Shown here piece by piece: positions 33,191 through 45,660 of a stretch of 64,000 nucleotides of DNA (positions are counted from its first letter, which is position 1; each line of letters begins with the position of its first letter). Below the pieces are notes generated by a model. That model searched no databases and had not been told where the DNA came from. It saw nothing but the letters and a program-made list of their open reading frames with translations. The position numbers were made by a program, and so were the translations under genes. The stretch is from Vandiemenella viatica (Eukaryota > Arthropoda > Insecta > Orthoptera > Morabidae). The stretch covers positions 7,378,001-7,442,000 of the forward strand of contig JARYHS010006964.1 of NCBI GenBank assembly GCA_031002005.1, given 5' to 3'.

Positions 33191-34512
33191 CAGGGTGCGC
33201 CAGAGAAACTTACTTATTTGAAAGGTCAATAAAAACAAAAGTACTTCAGTTATTGTTTTAAATTTTTTTTAATTTGAGAATACAATAACCCAATTTTTTT
33301 TCATGCAGTCTTGAAAATGACATCAGATAAATGGCGACCCCCATTGCGCATACACTGATGAAGTCGATTTTTGAAATTCGTATCCACTCTTTGCAGCATA
33401 TCAATCGGTATGTTGGCAATGGCGTCGCGAATGTTGTTCTTGAGGTGTGCTATGGTCCATGGTCAATCGACATAAACCAGGGATTTCAAATAACCCCATA
33501 AGAAGAAATTGCACGGAGTCAAATCTGGAGAGCGTGCCGGCCATTGGAGATCGCCTCTGAGAGAGATTAGGCGGTCGGGGAAATGTTGTCGCAACAATTT
33601 CATTGAATCTCGTGCTGTGTGTGCTGTGGCTCCATCTTGCTGAAACCACACGTTCCTAACGTTCATTTCTTCGAGTCTTGGAAGAAAAAATTCCTCGATC
33701 ATGTTCCTGTAACGAGCTCCATTCACGGTAACTGCGCGTTCGTTTTCTTCAAAAAAATAAGGACCAATTATTCCCATTACCGACATCGCACACCAGACAG
33801 TAACTCGCTCACAATTAAGTGGCTTCTGGTGAAGCTCACGTGGATTTACACCACACCAATAACGCATGTTTTGCTTGTTGACGCAGCCGGATATGTGGAA
33901 GTGAGCCTCGTCACTGAAAAAAAACGACCGCGTCTTCAGGCAGGTTGTCAATCAGCATTTCACATGCATTTTGACGGGCAACAAAATCGTGTTCAGTTAA
34001 TTCTTGCACAACAGCCAATTTATAGGGATGAAATTGAAGGTCTTCATGGAGAATTCGTCGAACAGTGGGTGTCAGAAATTCCCATAGCAGCTGCGTGTTT
34101 GCGAGCCGAACGCCGGGGAGAACGCACAACTGACTGCCTCACTCTTTCGATATTTTCCAGAGTTCTGATGGTCCGTTGAAGTCCATTTCTGGGTTTAGCG
34201 ACACTTCCACACTCCCGAAATGAGTTAACCCACGACAGAATGGAATTACGGCCAGGAACGAGTCTGTGAGGAGGAATTTCAAAGCGAGCGCGGAAGGCAC
34301 GTTGCGTAGCAACAATTGAGCGACCGTTAGAAAAGAAGCTCTCGACTGCGAAGGCCCACTGCTCTCTAGACCAGAGCATGATGGCAACTGACTGGAGGGA
34401 GAAACAAACTTGGGAACTTCCCCCTCCAGATGCGCCCCCTCTTGCCCCTCTACCCACCCAACTCCCCGCGCGGGAATTTTTTCAAATAAGTAAGTTTCTC
34501 TGGCGCACCCTG
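33191..34512 (-). mobile_element. Mariner/Tc1-like element with perfect 33-bp TIRs
   Basis: Both ends read CAGGGTGCGCCAGAGAAACT-TACTTATTTGAAA, 33 bp identical. TA duplicates at 33189-33190 and 34513-34514. The 1322-bp length is typical of the superfamily. The identical TIRs indicate a recent insertion, yet the transposase is already broken. The same family as 23922-25229 (both begin CAGGGTG). Confidence 0.95.
33301..34379 (-). pseudogene. Mariner-like DDD transposase pseudogene
   Basis: ATG at 34377-34379 (MLWSREQWAFAVESFFSNG, the DUF4817-type HTH region). A second helix region follows (ENIERVRQSVVRSPRRSAR). Frame 1 fails near 34070. Frame 2 covers TVRRILHEDLQFHPYKLAVV and ends near 33920, at an 8-A run. 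Frame 3 carries the catalytic core: SDEAHFH (Asp 1), WFQQDGATAHTA (Asp 2) and ARSPDLTPCNFFLWGY (Asp 3). By my count 36 residues lie between Asp 2 and Asp 3, against 34 in classical mariner. A TGA at about 33466 interrupts the C-terminal part, which otherwise reads to TGA 33301-33303. So two frameshifts and one stop. Confidence 0.9.
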
Positions 34513-34514
34513 TA

Positions 34515-37500
34515 GTTTAGCATAGGACAATGTACAATGGCTTAATTATTTTTGGCTTTACTAGTTTGGTCGAATTGATTTAAAGTCATGCACTTTTGTA
34601 GGTAATCTTTCGAAAATATTTGCAAAAATTTAAATGAAACAAAAGAAAATTAAAATTAAAAAAAGAACATATTTGTCTTCCTCAGTGTAATATATAAATT
34701 ATTTAGTCTTTTTTTACTTGATTTACTATGGTGGCATTATAAATTACACTTTTTTTCCCTGGTACCAATTAATTGCACAGTTTTTGGTGCGGGTAAACCT
34801 AGCAAAACCTTGTCCTGTCCCAACTGACTGTTTGGCAGCTGCAATAGTTAGTGATATTTGGACATTGTGCTTGACGTCACTTGTTTCGAGAAATATTTAG
34901 GAACAAATGTCGAAAGTGATATCTCAGCCAATAATCTGTCACATTCGCCGAGTCCAACAGCTCTGGGAGATGCATCAATAACATCACACAATTCCTCAGT
35001 CCGAATAAAGTATTTTATGTTGATCACCCAACAATTTTTTTTAATGATATGAATGCTTAATATCGTAAACCTTTTCAATAGGGTTTGATGAAATGCAGTC
35101 TTGATTTTAACTATTTTAGCTTTTTCCACTTGAAGGATAATATATAACTAAAACATTAAAATGAGATAATAATATACTTTCACAACAGGTATCTATGAGG
35201 CGCAGGTGGCGGCGTTAACAGGATCCAACGTGTTTATTTTCGATGTTACAACCATTTAATCTAATTACCTTCAATAACAACTAAAAATCTTCGTCCTAGG
35301 CCAAAATAGATTGTATTGGGCTTAACTAATATATCCTGACAGGCGTAGAATAAACCAGTTTGGAGTAGGACAATCCAGTTTGGCGTGATATCTAGTGTGG
35401 CGGATAACAGTTATGTGTGACAAAATTAATTACATGTAAGCACACAGTACAGGTAAAAGCTATTAAACGCCTTTCTGAAATAAAGTAAAAGAATTACAGT
35501 AAAAATAAAAAATTCAGTTGTTTTGCCTATATATTAATTATGTATGCAACTTAATAATATTCCATAGATTTTACTATTGATATACTGTCTTTTATATCTC
35601 ACTTATTAGTGAAATACAAAGTTAAAATGAATTTCTAAAATTATTTTCAATATATATTTATAATCTAATTCATGAAAACCTGTAAAAAAAAATATTAGTT
35701 TGTGTGATCAAGTATCAAATTTGTTCACAGTTTCTTCGTCCGCTAACTTGGAATGCGTGCCCAGAATTTTTAATTAGATGAAGATGAGATTTTTAATTCT
35801 TCAATTCTCAACGGTTTAAAAGTAGGGAGAAAAGTAGGAAGAACTGTACGCAGATATATGTATCGAAAATAACGTCCCAATAACCGTTTATAATTGTTAC
35901 TACAGGTTTTCAGGTGCTGTACAACCCTTGCTGAAATCGTGATACAGTGAAACATAAAAATGCAATACAATTTAATTAATCTGGTAGAAAATTAGCAGCA
36001 GAAATACTGTCTGGGTGACAATACGACCGCATAGAGCAGAGCCTTCCTCAGAGACAGTTTAATGAAGACAGTCATGAGTGGTGAGTGCACTCTAGATAAC
36101 AATAACAAGTTTACGGAGTGCTTTGAAAGCGGACCTCGGCTCTATAGTACTTAATGCATCACCAGTCTCTCCAAATGCGACTGACGTTTATTGAAAAAGT
36201 TCGCGGCTGGAGGTGTGTCATACAATTGGAAGATTCGTAATTTTTAAAAGAAAAAAACTATTTCAAACGTTTTGCAAACAGTGTGGAGGTGTTATTTACA
36301 TTATTTATATACACTGTACAACCAACACGCTGTATTCATAGCACTTTGGATAAAGTAGTTAGTGTGTTAGTTTCGTCTCATTTTGCTCCCCTCAGCTTCC
36401 ATTCCTTGCCTCTGTTTATGAAAAAATAATTTAATGTATTAATTAAAAAAGCAATAAATCATATAAATCTGATACCATGATTAACCACAGGATGTTCCAT
36501 ATCACCCAGACAAAACAAGATTGAGGGCGGTGTAGTGAAATCACTAACTATATCAGTGACGTCAGTAACCTGAATAATACAATCCTTCTCTGACGAGTCA
36601 TGTAACGAACCATAACTCACTGAAAGGACGTTTCACAAACTGTTAATTTAACACACAGGTTTGTGAAGTTAAACGGAATTTCTAGTAATAATTATTACAG
36701 CCAGATAATTCAGTCATACTCCAGTCGTTTGCTAAACTGCAGCATAATAAACGAGGAGAATGTACTGTAGTAAAACTGCAATGAAAGTGACTAACAGAAT
36801 CCAGACGTGGTGTTGATATTATCCATGTTTTAAACAGTGATTACAGAGTGAGAAAACAGAATTTTGCTTCTCACATTATAATATACACAGAAGTTTTTCA
36901 AAGTTTGTGGTGTGATCATTACTTAGATAATGTACATATCTTGGAATATACTTTAATAATAAGGTTCTTTGGGCAGGCGAGAGGTGGTAGGTAAACTTTC
37001 CATCGTCCGTCATGAACTGGATATATCTTATTGCGGAAGTAAGAGACTGGTTTATCGAACATTGCCTGCAAATCGTGAGATGGAGTCTGACCCACAATAA
37101 GGGTGCGTAACTACAGGAACTGGAAGAGGACAGCTAGGGTACGGTAATTAAACGATAAAGAAGCTGGTGCGATCGGAAGGCAGGAGTATTCTGTGTGATA
37201 AAGCATACGCCGGTTTTTCTTCATTTTCTCGTCAACCATTAGGTTAGTGGATAAGTTTTCTTAGGAAATTTGTAAATTTAGGCGGTTATTCTCCAGTTAT
37301 GGAAGTGTTTTATGGATGCGTTGTTTCGTCTGGATAACTCTTATGTATGTATGTTCGTTGTAGTGTATAATTTGTATTATGACTGAATAAAAGGTGGAAG
37401 TAGGGATGACGTGAAAATAGACACCAACCCACTTAGACATACTTTTCCAAAAGACGCCATGTGAGCCGCCAGGCTTGACTCCCCATCCGACTGATGAAAT

Positions 37501-38600
37501 ACCGTCAACAGTATCGCATGCGCACTGCGGAGACCTGTATCTCAGGACACTGATAAACGATATTGCCAAACCTGATAATTTCCTCCACCACCAGGACTCG
37601 AAGCAGCTAACCCCAGTATGATGCCACAGCAAGGTGAACCAGCGGGATGAGTTATACAGTGGTTATGAGTATGAATTTCGATTATGTGGAAGGAAGGAGG
37701 ACCAAAACATGATTAGCTGCTAACATGAAATGGTGGAAAAACTTTTCGTCTCTGTACAAAAGAGGAGGAAACAACAATAAATTATCTGAAATAAATAAAT
37801 AATCCGAAAATGGATGTGTGTGTAACTTGCTACAGAATGTAAGCTGCATCGCAAATGACACTGAGAATAATTCAGCGTAAAATTTCTATTCAAACTTGAA
37901 GCTTATTCGATCATTGGCGTTGCTCTCAGTCGAAACATCACTTATTAATTGATGCGGTACATACAATAAACGAATGAGTTACAGTGGATTCATTGAAAAA
38001 TTTGGCGATTGTGGAACATGTGCCGGAGTATTTAATAATTGATTAATGAATATTACAAAGGCGCAAAGTACACATATTGTAAATTGTGAAACAAAAAACA
38101 CACAAAAAAAAAAAAATAATGAATTTGAAGTTCCATTTACATATAAAAAAAAATTGTGAATGATATAAACGACAATATTTTGTCATTAAAAGAAATATTT
38201 TCTTGATATCAGTAAACCCAAGGCATCAAAATAAGAGTAAACAAGCGAAATTTGATTTGTAAAAAGTGCTTACCAAATAGGATTTTCAGGTGCTTTATGA
38301 TTATTTCTGTCCACTTCGCTGTCTACAGTATTCTTAATATTCCTGTTTAGCTGAATGTGGCACTGTAACCATCAAATCATTGCTGTATTAGTAGCAATGG
38401 AATTCAATACGGATCTAACTTCAATTTCATGATGAATTCATTTTCAGAGTATGTCGCGTTGTTTATTTCATAATCTGAGCTTAATACGGCTGCCATCCTA
38501 CATCCGTCGTCAGAGATACAGTTTATGTTGACATAGCAACGAGTGACAGGCATCGCAGAGTGAAAGGCCGCTATCTTCGTTGATGTTGATGGAATTCTTT
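34515..38600. other. 4 kb with no recognised feature
   Basis: AT-rich with scattered short open frames, none resembling a family I know. The longest (37297-37632, minus, 111 codons) has a biased composition rather than domain character. No TIRs or tandem arrays were noticed. Confidence 0.4.
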
Positions 38601-38604
38601 AAAA

Positions 38605-39130
38605 TTATGCTGCCTCTTTCACACGTCGAGGCCACCACTGGTCTTCTCTCCACAGCAGCCTCGTGTCTTGAAATTTGGTTTCGTGCCCGATGTTAGCAGC
38701 ATAGTGAACTACTGCGGATTTGACGTTGTTGTTATAGCTATTTACAGTGGCGGATATGTTCCTTAAGTCTCTCCGCCACATTGCGGCCTGTCTCGCCGAT
38801 GTAAACACTGCCATAGCTGCAGGAGATTTCATAAACACCCGTAAACTGGTGTTGGTGCAATCTGTCTTTTACACTGATAATGACTAACCAAGTTCGCAGT
38901 GAGCCTCATACACTATTTGCACCTCTACCTGCTTTAACAATTTCCCAAACCGGTCAGTGATACCATGTATGTATGGGGAGACAGACGAATTTTTTTGGCA
39001 TATTGGTATCATGGGAAAAGTTGACGTCTTACCCTTCTTATGTCGGATGTAGCATAGGCGTTGGCTAGGAATATTTTTGTATGTGTCTCCATTTCTTCCT
39101 TCAGACGATTCACATACTATCCTAGCTAAG
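38605..39130 (-). pseudogene. Penelope-like element relic, RT tail and GIY-YIG endonuclease
   Basis: On the minus strand, VSPYIHGITDRFGKLLKQ (RT C-terminus) is followed, after frame changes, by GVYEISCSYGSVYIGETGRN (GIY-YIG motifs 1 and 2). Then come RLKEHIRHC and SAVVHYAANIGHETKFQDTR with WREDQWWPRRVKEA. This RT-to-GIY-YIG order is the hallmark of Penelope-like elements. Frameshifts fall in the GIY-YIG region. A second relic faces away from it at 39165. Confidence 0.75.
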
Positions 39131-39164
39131 GGTTCTAGAAATAAATGGGATTAAGACCATTTTC

Positions 39165-39720
39165 CTACCACCACCAAAACTAAGGAATATTTTGCGTTCT
39201 GCAAAGGATCACCTTGCACTTCGTATACCCGGAGTTTATAGTATTCCGAGAGAATGCTGAAAACTAAGTACATCAGCCAAACAATACGGTGTATCAAACA
39301 ACGTTGTTTGGAACATGCCCGACACGATCGCCTAGGGCAGAAGGAAGAATCTGCGGTGGCGGAACATAGTGTGGAACAAGGACATGGATTCGATTTCGAA
39401 TTAACTAAGGTGCAGGCACATGCAGAGGTTTCTGAGGCAGCGTCATTACAGAACATTTGAAATTCGCCTCGCGTCTGATCTGGTGAACCGGTATTGTGGT
39501 TTCCAGCTGAGTGATGCGCGGATACCAGTTATTGAGGCTGCTCTTCAGCAACGCTCTATATTTTATGCTTTCGCAGCCGCCTAATGAAGTCTGAGAGGCT
39601 GCTAGGCAACGTAACAATGTCTGTCGTTGCCACGACTACACCTGAAGATGGCAACGGAGCGTTATCACCAAAATATTGTGGGTAAACAATAATATTATTC
39701 GGTAAGTTTCCCGAGAAACA
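39165..39720 (+). pseudogene. Second GIY-YIG endonuclease relic (Penelope-like)
   Basis: Plus-strand pieces are LRIPGVYSIPREC, then KYISQTIRCIKQRCLEHARH (the YIG position reads YIS), GQKEESAVAEHSVEQGHGF, and in another frame SDLVNRYCGFQLSDARIPVI. After the stop the tail has ACACCTGAAGATGGCAACGG, like other Penelope-type ends here. It differs clearly from the 38.6 kb copy, so two families met head to head. Confidence 0.7.
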
Positions 39721-40066
39721 TTCATAAATTCACCTTATGTTTGTGATTTACAGTCGGATAGTTCGTTACTAATGATATAATGTTGAACAATAGGTTTAAA
39801 ACGGGGGAGTACTTTACATAGCCACAGGGAGCTGTGCACAGGTTTTATATCTATGATGATCGACTTTGAATGAAGATAAATTCCAAGAATAGTCAGCTTA
39901 TTAAGTACAACGATAATAAGAGAAAAAAATGTTTGTGAGGTGCGGATGGAATAGTTTGTTGTTTAATTATGTTGGCATTATATTTGATAGTAAACACAAA
40001 GGCGCAGAGCAGATAAGTGAAGGAACTGAGTTGGAAACATTGGTCTGACCAGGGCTTGAGTATGGT

Positions 40067-40067
<1 letters not shown>

Positions 40068-40113
<46 letters not shown>

Positions 40114-40305
40114 GTTTAACGTCCCTTTTTAAGGAATGGGAAGGAATTCGGCCATGGCCTTTTGAAGGAAGCATCCCGGCATTCGCCTGGAGTGATTTGG
40201 GGAAACCATGGAAAACCCAAATCTGGATGCCCGGACGGGGATTCGAACCGCCGTCCTCCCGAATGCGAGGCCAGAACGCTATCCGTTACACCACCACGCT
40301 CGGTG
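40068..40305 (-). mobile_element. SINE family A with 42-base A tail and 8-bp target duplication
   Basis: On the minus strand the head runs GAGCGTGGTGGTGTAACGGA to the B box GGTTCGAATCC. The full body then ends ...GGGACGTTAAACTGTTA and a pure A tail, seen as 42 T at 40068-40109. GTATGGTG duplicates at 40060-40067 and 40306-40313. The intact promoter boxes, long pure tail and perfect duplication mark it as the youngest SINE in the window. Confidence 0.92.
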
Positions 40306-40717
40306 GTATGGTGGTCGTGTAGTACGGTTATCAAATGAAGAAGCTGCAGAGAAGGCTACAAGATACAACTCTGGAATTTTCCCCAGAATATAGTTAGTAA
40401 CTGACGTGATAGAGTATCTGAATATGGATTTATTGGAAGACAGGAGGAGGGTAAAGAGAGTGCTGGTAGTATACAAGGAATGTCTTGATGTTGTGACTGT
40501 AGAATATTGGTAGAAAAATTGGGAGTATTATATACAAGAAAAGAGATGAGCATAACCAAAAGTTGTAATTAGATTTCTGGAATAATAGAGAGAGAAAATT
40601 TTCTATTGTAAGTGAGGTGGTCAATATTTTAATATACTTTGAGTGGATATTATGAATAATTTACCAGAATCACTGAAAAATTTAAAATAATTAATTAATT
40701 ATTAATTTAATTGAACT

Positions 40718-41440
40718 GGAGCAGACACTCCGGTGTCAATTCCCTTAGTCAACCAATTATTTTTATTTTAGTTTTTACTTATAAAATTTGAGTATACCTT
40801 AGCGATTTACAAATATTTATTTTAAATTCCTTGAGCGTTTTTTTGTAAATTATTCATCAATTTAACTGGTAATTTGTTCCAATCCCTGACACCCTTACCA
40901 ATAAAAGAAAATTTACCACTCCCTTATGCATGAAATCGAATGCATTGTCAGGTCATCTTTTCCTTTCCATGTATTTTCCTCATTCTTCGGCCAATATCCC
41001 TCCAAGCCCCATCACCAACATATGCCTTGTATATTACCAACAGCCTTTTCACCCGTTTTCTGTCTTCCAATGACTCCCATTCCAGGTCTTTTATCATATT
41101 AGTAGGGACTAGGTATTGCGATAATTTCCTGAAACAAATCTAGCTGCTCTTTTTTACACGCCTTCCAACTCATGTATTTAAATTTATTTATTGTAGCTTT
41201 CTGAGTTCATTGATAATTTTCTGAAAATCTATTTCAATTGTTTTAGATTCCTCATTCATATTTACAGGGAGATTCTCCTCTGATGTATTCCTTCCCATCA
41301 CAGGATGAGAGTCCCTAGCGGTATTATCAAAACAGTCACTCAATATCTCTGCTATATTAAAATCCTTAGTGACTTGAACTTCATTATTATCTACAATTGT
41401 CTGAATACCTTCCCTTTCCCTCAGTTTCTAACACAACCAT
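40718..41440 (-). pseudogene. LINE ORF2 fragments including the 3' tail
   Basis: On the minus strand, KDFNIAEILSDCFDNTA (41300-41380) resembles the 'KAELFNNYFASVFT' linker before RT. After a gap, RRVKRLLVIYKAYVGDGAW-RDIG and FIGKGVRDWNKLP (40850-41080) form the ORF2 tail. The DNA at 40725 (GGAGCAGACACTCCGGTG) parallels 1320 and 2836. The RT core is missing between them. Confidence 0.6.
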
Positions 41441-41847
41441 AGAAATTTCTAGATGAGTTCAGTGCCCCCCGCTCGAAAAATAAAAATTCACAAATAATTT
41501 AAAAAAATTGGAAAAAATATGTGGTGATATTGCTCAAAAACACAGTTAACATAATATAATAAATGAAAGTCATTGAATGTTAATTCTCGTGTTTAGTGAA
41601 ATTTCCCCCAAGACATACGCTCCAATGAAATTAAAATAAAATGAAAGTCCGCAGCTTTCGTAATCCTTCAAAATACAAATGAAGTAAAAGCTGTCACTAA
41701 TTAAAAGAGTGATATGCAAAAATTAGATACTAAAATTCTAATGGAAACGTATCACTGATATACCAGCTTCTCTTTCCTTACGCCCCTGACTGCTCTCACA
41801 TACCACTGCAAACAGCAATACTGCAGAGTGTGGAGGTTAGTCGTGAC

Positions 41848-42175
41848 CAGGGGCGTAGCTACTATGGGGCTAGGCGGTGCAGTGCACCGGGGCCCTCACG
41901 CTCAGGGGACCCACAAGCATACCTCAAGGGGCCCCTAAGCGCAGCTCTAGGGGCCCTCAAGCGCAGTTTAGAGGGTCCACAAGCCTTCACGGCAAACTGG
42001 CGACTTTTTTTTTTTTATAAGCTCTACCCCCTAAAGAACAATTCAAGGGCCCCCATCCTCAGTTCAGGGGGCCCCTACCAGCACACAAAGCAAAAAAGAA
42101 AGGTCGCCCGTGTGGCCTGAGGGCCCAAAATAATTTTTTTACATCGGGGCCCTTGTTGACCTAGCTACGCCACTG
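41848..42175. mobile_element. hAT-type MITE
   Basis: The ends are CAGGGGCGTAGCTACTATGG and the complement TAGCTACGCCACTG. A perfect 8-bp duplication GTCGTGAC lies at 41840-41847 and 42176-42183. A CAG end plus an 8-bp duplication is diagnostic of hAT. The interior has runs of GGGGCCC-like inverted words and no transposase. It lies at the 5' edge of a SINE fragment. Confidence 0.92.
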
Positions 42176-42183
42176 GTCGTGAC

Positions 42184-42375
42184 TTTGTATTCGGGAGGAC
42201 GCGGGTTCAAGTACCTGTCCGCCATCCAGATTTCGGGTTACCATGGTTTCCCCGGATCACTCCAGGCGAACGCATAGATGTTTACTTCAAAAAGGCCATG
42301 GCCGATTTTCATCCAGTCCCTTCTCCTTAGTGTTTTCCCGACTCTAAAGACTTCGAAAATGAAGAGACGCGAAGT
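42184..42375 (+). mobile_element. SINE family A, 5'-truncated
   Basis: Begins in the head (GTATTCGGGAGGACGCGGGT-TCAAGTACC) and continues through CCAGATTTCGGGTTACCATGG, GGATCACTCCAGGCGAACG, AAAGGCCATGGCC and GACTCTAAAGACTTCG. The hAT-type MITE abuts its left side and may have split it. Confidence 0.8.
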
Positions 42376-43084
42376 TACAGAAACACACATGTTAAATCAC
42401 GTTTTCTTGTCTTTTTACTTTTGCTTAGCATCAATATTAAAAACAAACAGATACTTTGAGTAATATTGGAGTACAAATTTGGACATTGAACTTGAATTTT
42501 TTGATAAAATAACAAAAATAATTTTTTCTGTAACTCCATAGCATTAGATGATGAAACTAAATTGTGTTTCCTACAACTGTCAAGAGATTTTTTCTATTGA
42601 GAAAACAAGGTAGTACATTTAGCGACTCAGTATTACTTAATGGACAAAGATTTTAGAAATTCACTTTTGTAATCTGATTTGGAGTGCTTCATCTTGGAAG
42701 TAATTGCTGTCTGTAGTTTTGTATCAGCTGATTTGAGGTGCGTTATTTACTGTGTACTGTAAATACAAACGTGTTTTTTGTTTTTGTTTTTTTAACTAAA
42801 AGTAGACTGCTCTACATGTGAAGACTACAAACTGTTATTACGGTAGATAAAGAGGTACGTACAGCTTAAGCATTTCCTATAATTGCACAACAAGCAATGC
42901 TTTCGATGTGTTGAATGCTGGTTTGTGTTGTTTGGTGAATAAGTGAACACGTTAGGAACAGAAACATTTCTGTATTGCTTTACTTAATTTTATCCATAAT
43001 TCACTGTGTTGTACGTGACTGTATTGTTCAGACAAAAGAATATAATAAAATACAGCCTTCAGTTACTTGAATACAAATTTATTG

Positions 43085-43405
43085 GACTACACTATGCATT
43101 TCGGACCCTGTGGATCCATCTTCAGGTGTCTGTTGTATTTACATTGGTATTAGTTTTGTCCTTAGCAAGATATGTGTGCAGCAAAGTGGATTCCATTTAG
43201 TGACGTGAAGCTGAGCAATCTGTTTTATGTACGTATTTACTGTGGAGCACTGCACTAGACATGGTTTAAGGTACACATCTTCACATCACTGCTGCAATAC
43301 ACTTTGCTGGACACATATCTCACTTAGGACAAAACTAAAACCAATGTAAATACAACAACCACTTGAAATGGATCCACAGGGTCTGCAATGCATTGTGTAC
43401 TTCAA
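43085..43405. repeat. Foldback with ~120-bp arms, Penelope-type signature
   Basis: The arm at 43085-43210 (GACCCTGTGGATCCATCTTC, TGTATTTACATTGGTATTAG) is the imperfect complement of 43275-43405 (CCAATGTAAATACAACAACC, AAATGGATCCACAGGGTCTG). The spacer is about 65 bp. The outer part, read inverted, has CTGAAGATGGATCC-ACA-GGGTCCGAAAT, like 18142. Probably two terminal pieces of the same element joined tail to tail. Confidence 0.75.
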
Positions 43406-45290
43406 TGAACTTGCATCCAAGTGATTGTAGGCTGTGTTGTATTATACATTTTGTCATTTCTATATTTAACTTTTTTTGTGTTTTGAAGTGTTGTCTGTTT
43501 TCAGCTGTTGAAACATATTAACACATTTCTGAAAAGTATTTATATATTTTTTTTATTTTGTATTATAGGTAGTTTGTCCCTGTGTAAAATTACTCCCATG
43601 ATACTTGTTTTAAGCAATTAGTTCCATTCTCCTATTTAGCAAAAGTGACCTTTACTTCTTTCAAAAGTTACAAAATATGACGCACATCTCATAAGCTGTA
43701 TGTGGACATGTGTGTTTTCAATTAGCAAATATTGTAACTAAGCATTATTCTGTTACTTGCTTTGCATCAGTTATGAAATGACTAATAATAGTTTATGTAT
43801 GTACCTTGGTATAGTTCTGTTTTTTGTAATGTTGCAATTAGATATGTTCTTCTTCAACTACAAATGGGTGAAGTTAATGTTTTTGGAAATTAGCTATAAT
43901 TCTACAGTGCAACAGTAGCTTAGTATAGAAATAAGTGAAAATTTAAAATTCTTTTATTTGATTACTTACATCAGTAATGTTTGTTGTTTAGCTGTTCCTT
44001 TCAGTGATTTGCAGACACATCATTTTAAATAAGTTATTATTTTGAATCGTATTTGACAAAGAGCAATACTTTTCTGACATTAGTATAATGAATTCCTCTT
44101 GATGAAGTTGTTGCATTATTGATTTATTAGGATACTGTCGTGATTATGTTCTCCATTTTCTCTGCTCCCCAAAGTGTTACCACTTTTCCAGTTCAAATGC
44201 ATTACAAAAGACTGAGATTTTCATATATATGTGTTTCTAATGTAATGATACCTGAATATAAAAATTAGGCTTTGTTGCCTATGTATTGTGTATGATGTGG
44301 ATGCTCAGATGTTATTACTGCTTCTTAGTGTGGCAAACATAGTTCCCAATTCCATATTTGGAGTCATAAACCAGAATATCCGTGTGCCAATGTAATATAT
44401 GTTAAAGTAACAGAGTTTCTGCTATCACCTACTTGAGTTACAGTTTCTTTCCTCTAATCAGAAAGTCTAATAGCCTCATTAATAAACTAACTTTGCAAAA
44501 TAACTTCCAGCCCAATATAATAATATCTCTCAATCCTTCTATTCGCACTAGAATTGAATGATTGCATAGATTATTTTCATTGGGAATCACTTATTTATAA
44601 TAAAAGTGAGTTACAACACAAGATGGTTGACTAAATTCAATAAAGTTAGTTGACTTATTGCTAGCAGAAGTAGTTGTTCCCAAGATGTAATGGCTGATTG
44701 ACACAGCATTCTTGGTTGGTAAAATGGTTCTGTCTTATGTGCTTACAGTCTCCAGTGTTTCTTTTAAATACATTCTGCTGAAGACTTTTGTCTATAAATA
44801 AATTTTAACCTTATGTTTGAACACATTATTTTTACTGGTTCGATAAAATCCGTAATCTCTTCTTGTATTGAAATAACTCCTTCATCACAATATAGTAATT
44901 ATAGCCCACATCCCAAATTATCTACTTTATATATGTTAATCATTGCCTACCTTTACAGTTATTTGCTTCAAATGATCACTCCACTATCAAATAAACCAGT
45001 AAAACATGTCTTAAAATGTGGTTGGCCATACTGTCTCTTCTATCTATTGATTTTTTTACAAAGTTCTTTCCACGCCAGTCATTTTCGAAACACTTTCATT
45101 TCATACTTCATCAGTCAACTGAGTTTTAAATATCATTTTATACCACCACTTTCCAAATGATTCAGTTTTACTTCTGTCTAATATCTGTGCTTCAATACAA
45201 TAAAATTGTGTGCTCCAAACATGATTTTAAAAATCTCTTTCTGAATCATAATTGAATATTTTAAACAAAAAGACTTGCATTTTTCAAGAA
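43406..45290. other. AT-rich sequence, nothing recognised
   Basis: A 115-codon open frame at 44813-45160 is low-complexity and hydrophobic. It may only be the antisense of the LINE remnant that begins near 45300. Confidence 0.35.
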
Positions 45291-45299
45291 GGTTCTTTT

Positions 45300-45660
45300 A
45301 TTAATGCTAATCCGCTTTTATAATCATTCCCAGTTATGCTATTTTTTGTAGTTTTACTTGCTAATTTTACTGCTGAACCTATTTTCTTATTTAATCTAAA
45401 GATATTTCTATCATTTCTGTTGCAGTTCTTGACTTTTATATTGGTCCAAATTCTTTCAGTATTTTTTCATGCCATTCAATAATTTCCCAATATCTGCAGT
45501 GTGTTCTGCTAACAGGATATCAGCAAAATGTAGAATACTGTTTAATTTTTCCTCCTGTCATATTACAATTTTTATTTTACTTCTCTTACTGCTTCCTCTA
45601 TATAGAAGTTAGTGTAAACAGGACTAGAAACTGTATCACCATTCACCATGACAAAAACAA
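45300..45660 (-). pseudogene. LINE RT fragment
   Basis: On the minus strand, GDTVSSPVYTNFYIEEAVRE corresponds to RT block B onward ('GC-LSP-LFN-YIEEAIRE'). It is followed, across frames, by HFADILLAEHTADIGKLLNG (a degraded FADD catalytic box) and EKILKEF. One Asp of the catalytic pair is lost. Confidence 0.6.

Noticed and set aside
37495..37520. Shared ATACCGTCAACAGTATCG at 37500 and 56115
   Set aside because: The match is too short and isolated to define a repeat from this window alone.
37297..37632. 111-codon minus frame
   Set aside because: Trp/Ser/Ile-rich with no domain pattern and no splice or promoter context.
40017..40322. Frames with poly-Phe or poly-Lys stretches
   Set aside because: They are translations of the SINE's A tail.
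41830..42120. 96-codon plus frame
   Set aside because: It lies almost entirely inside a hAT-type MITE.
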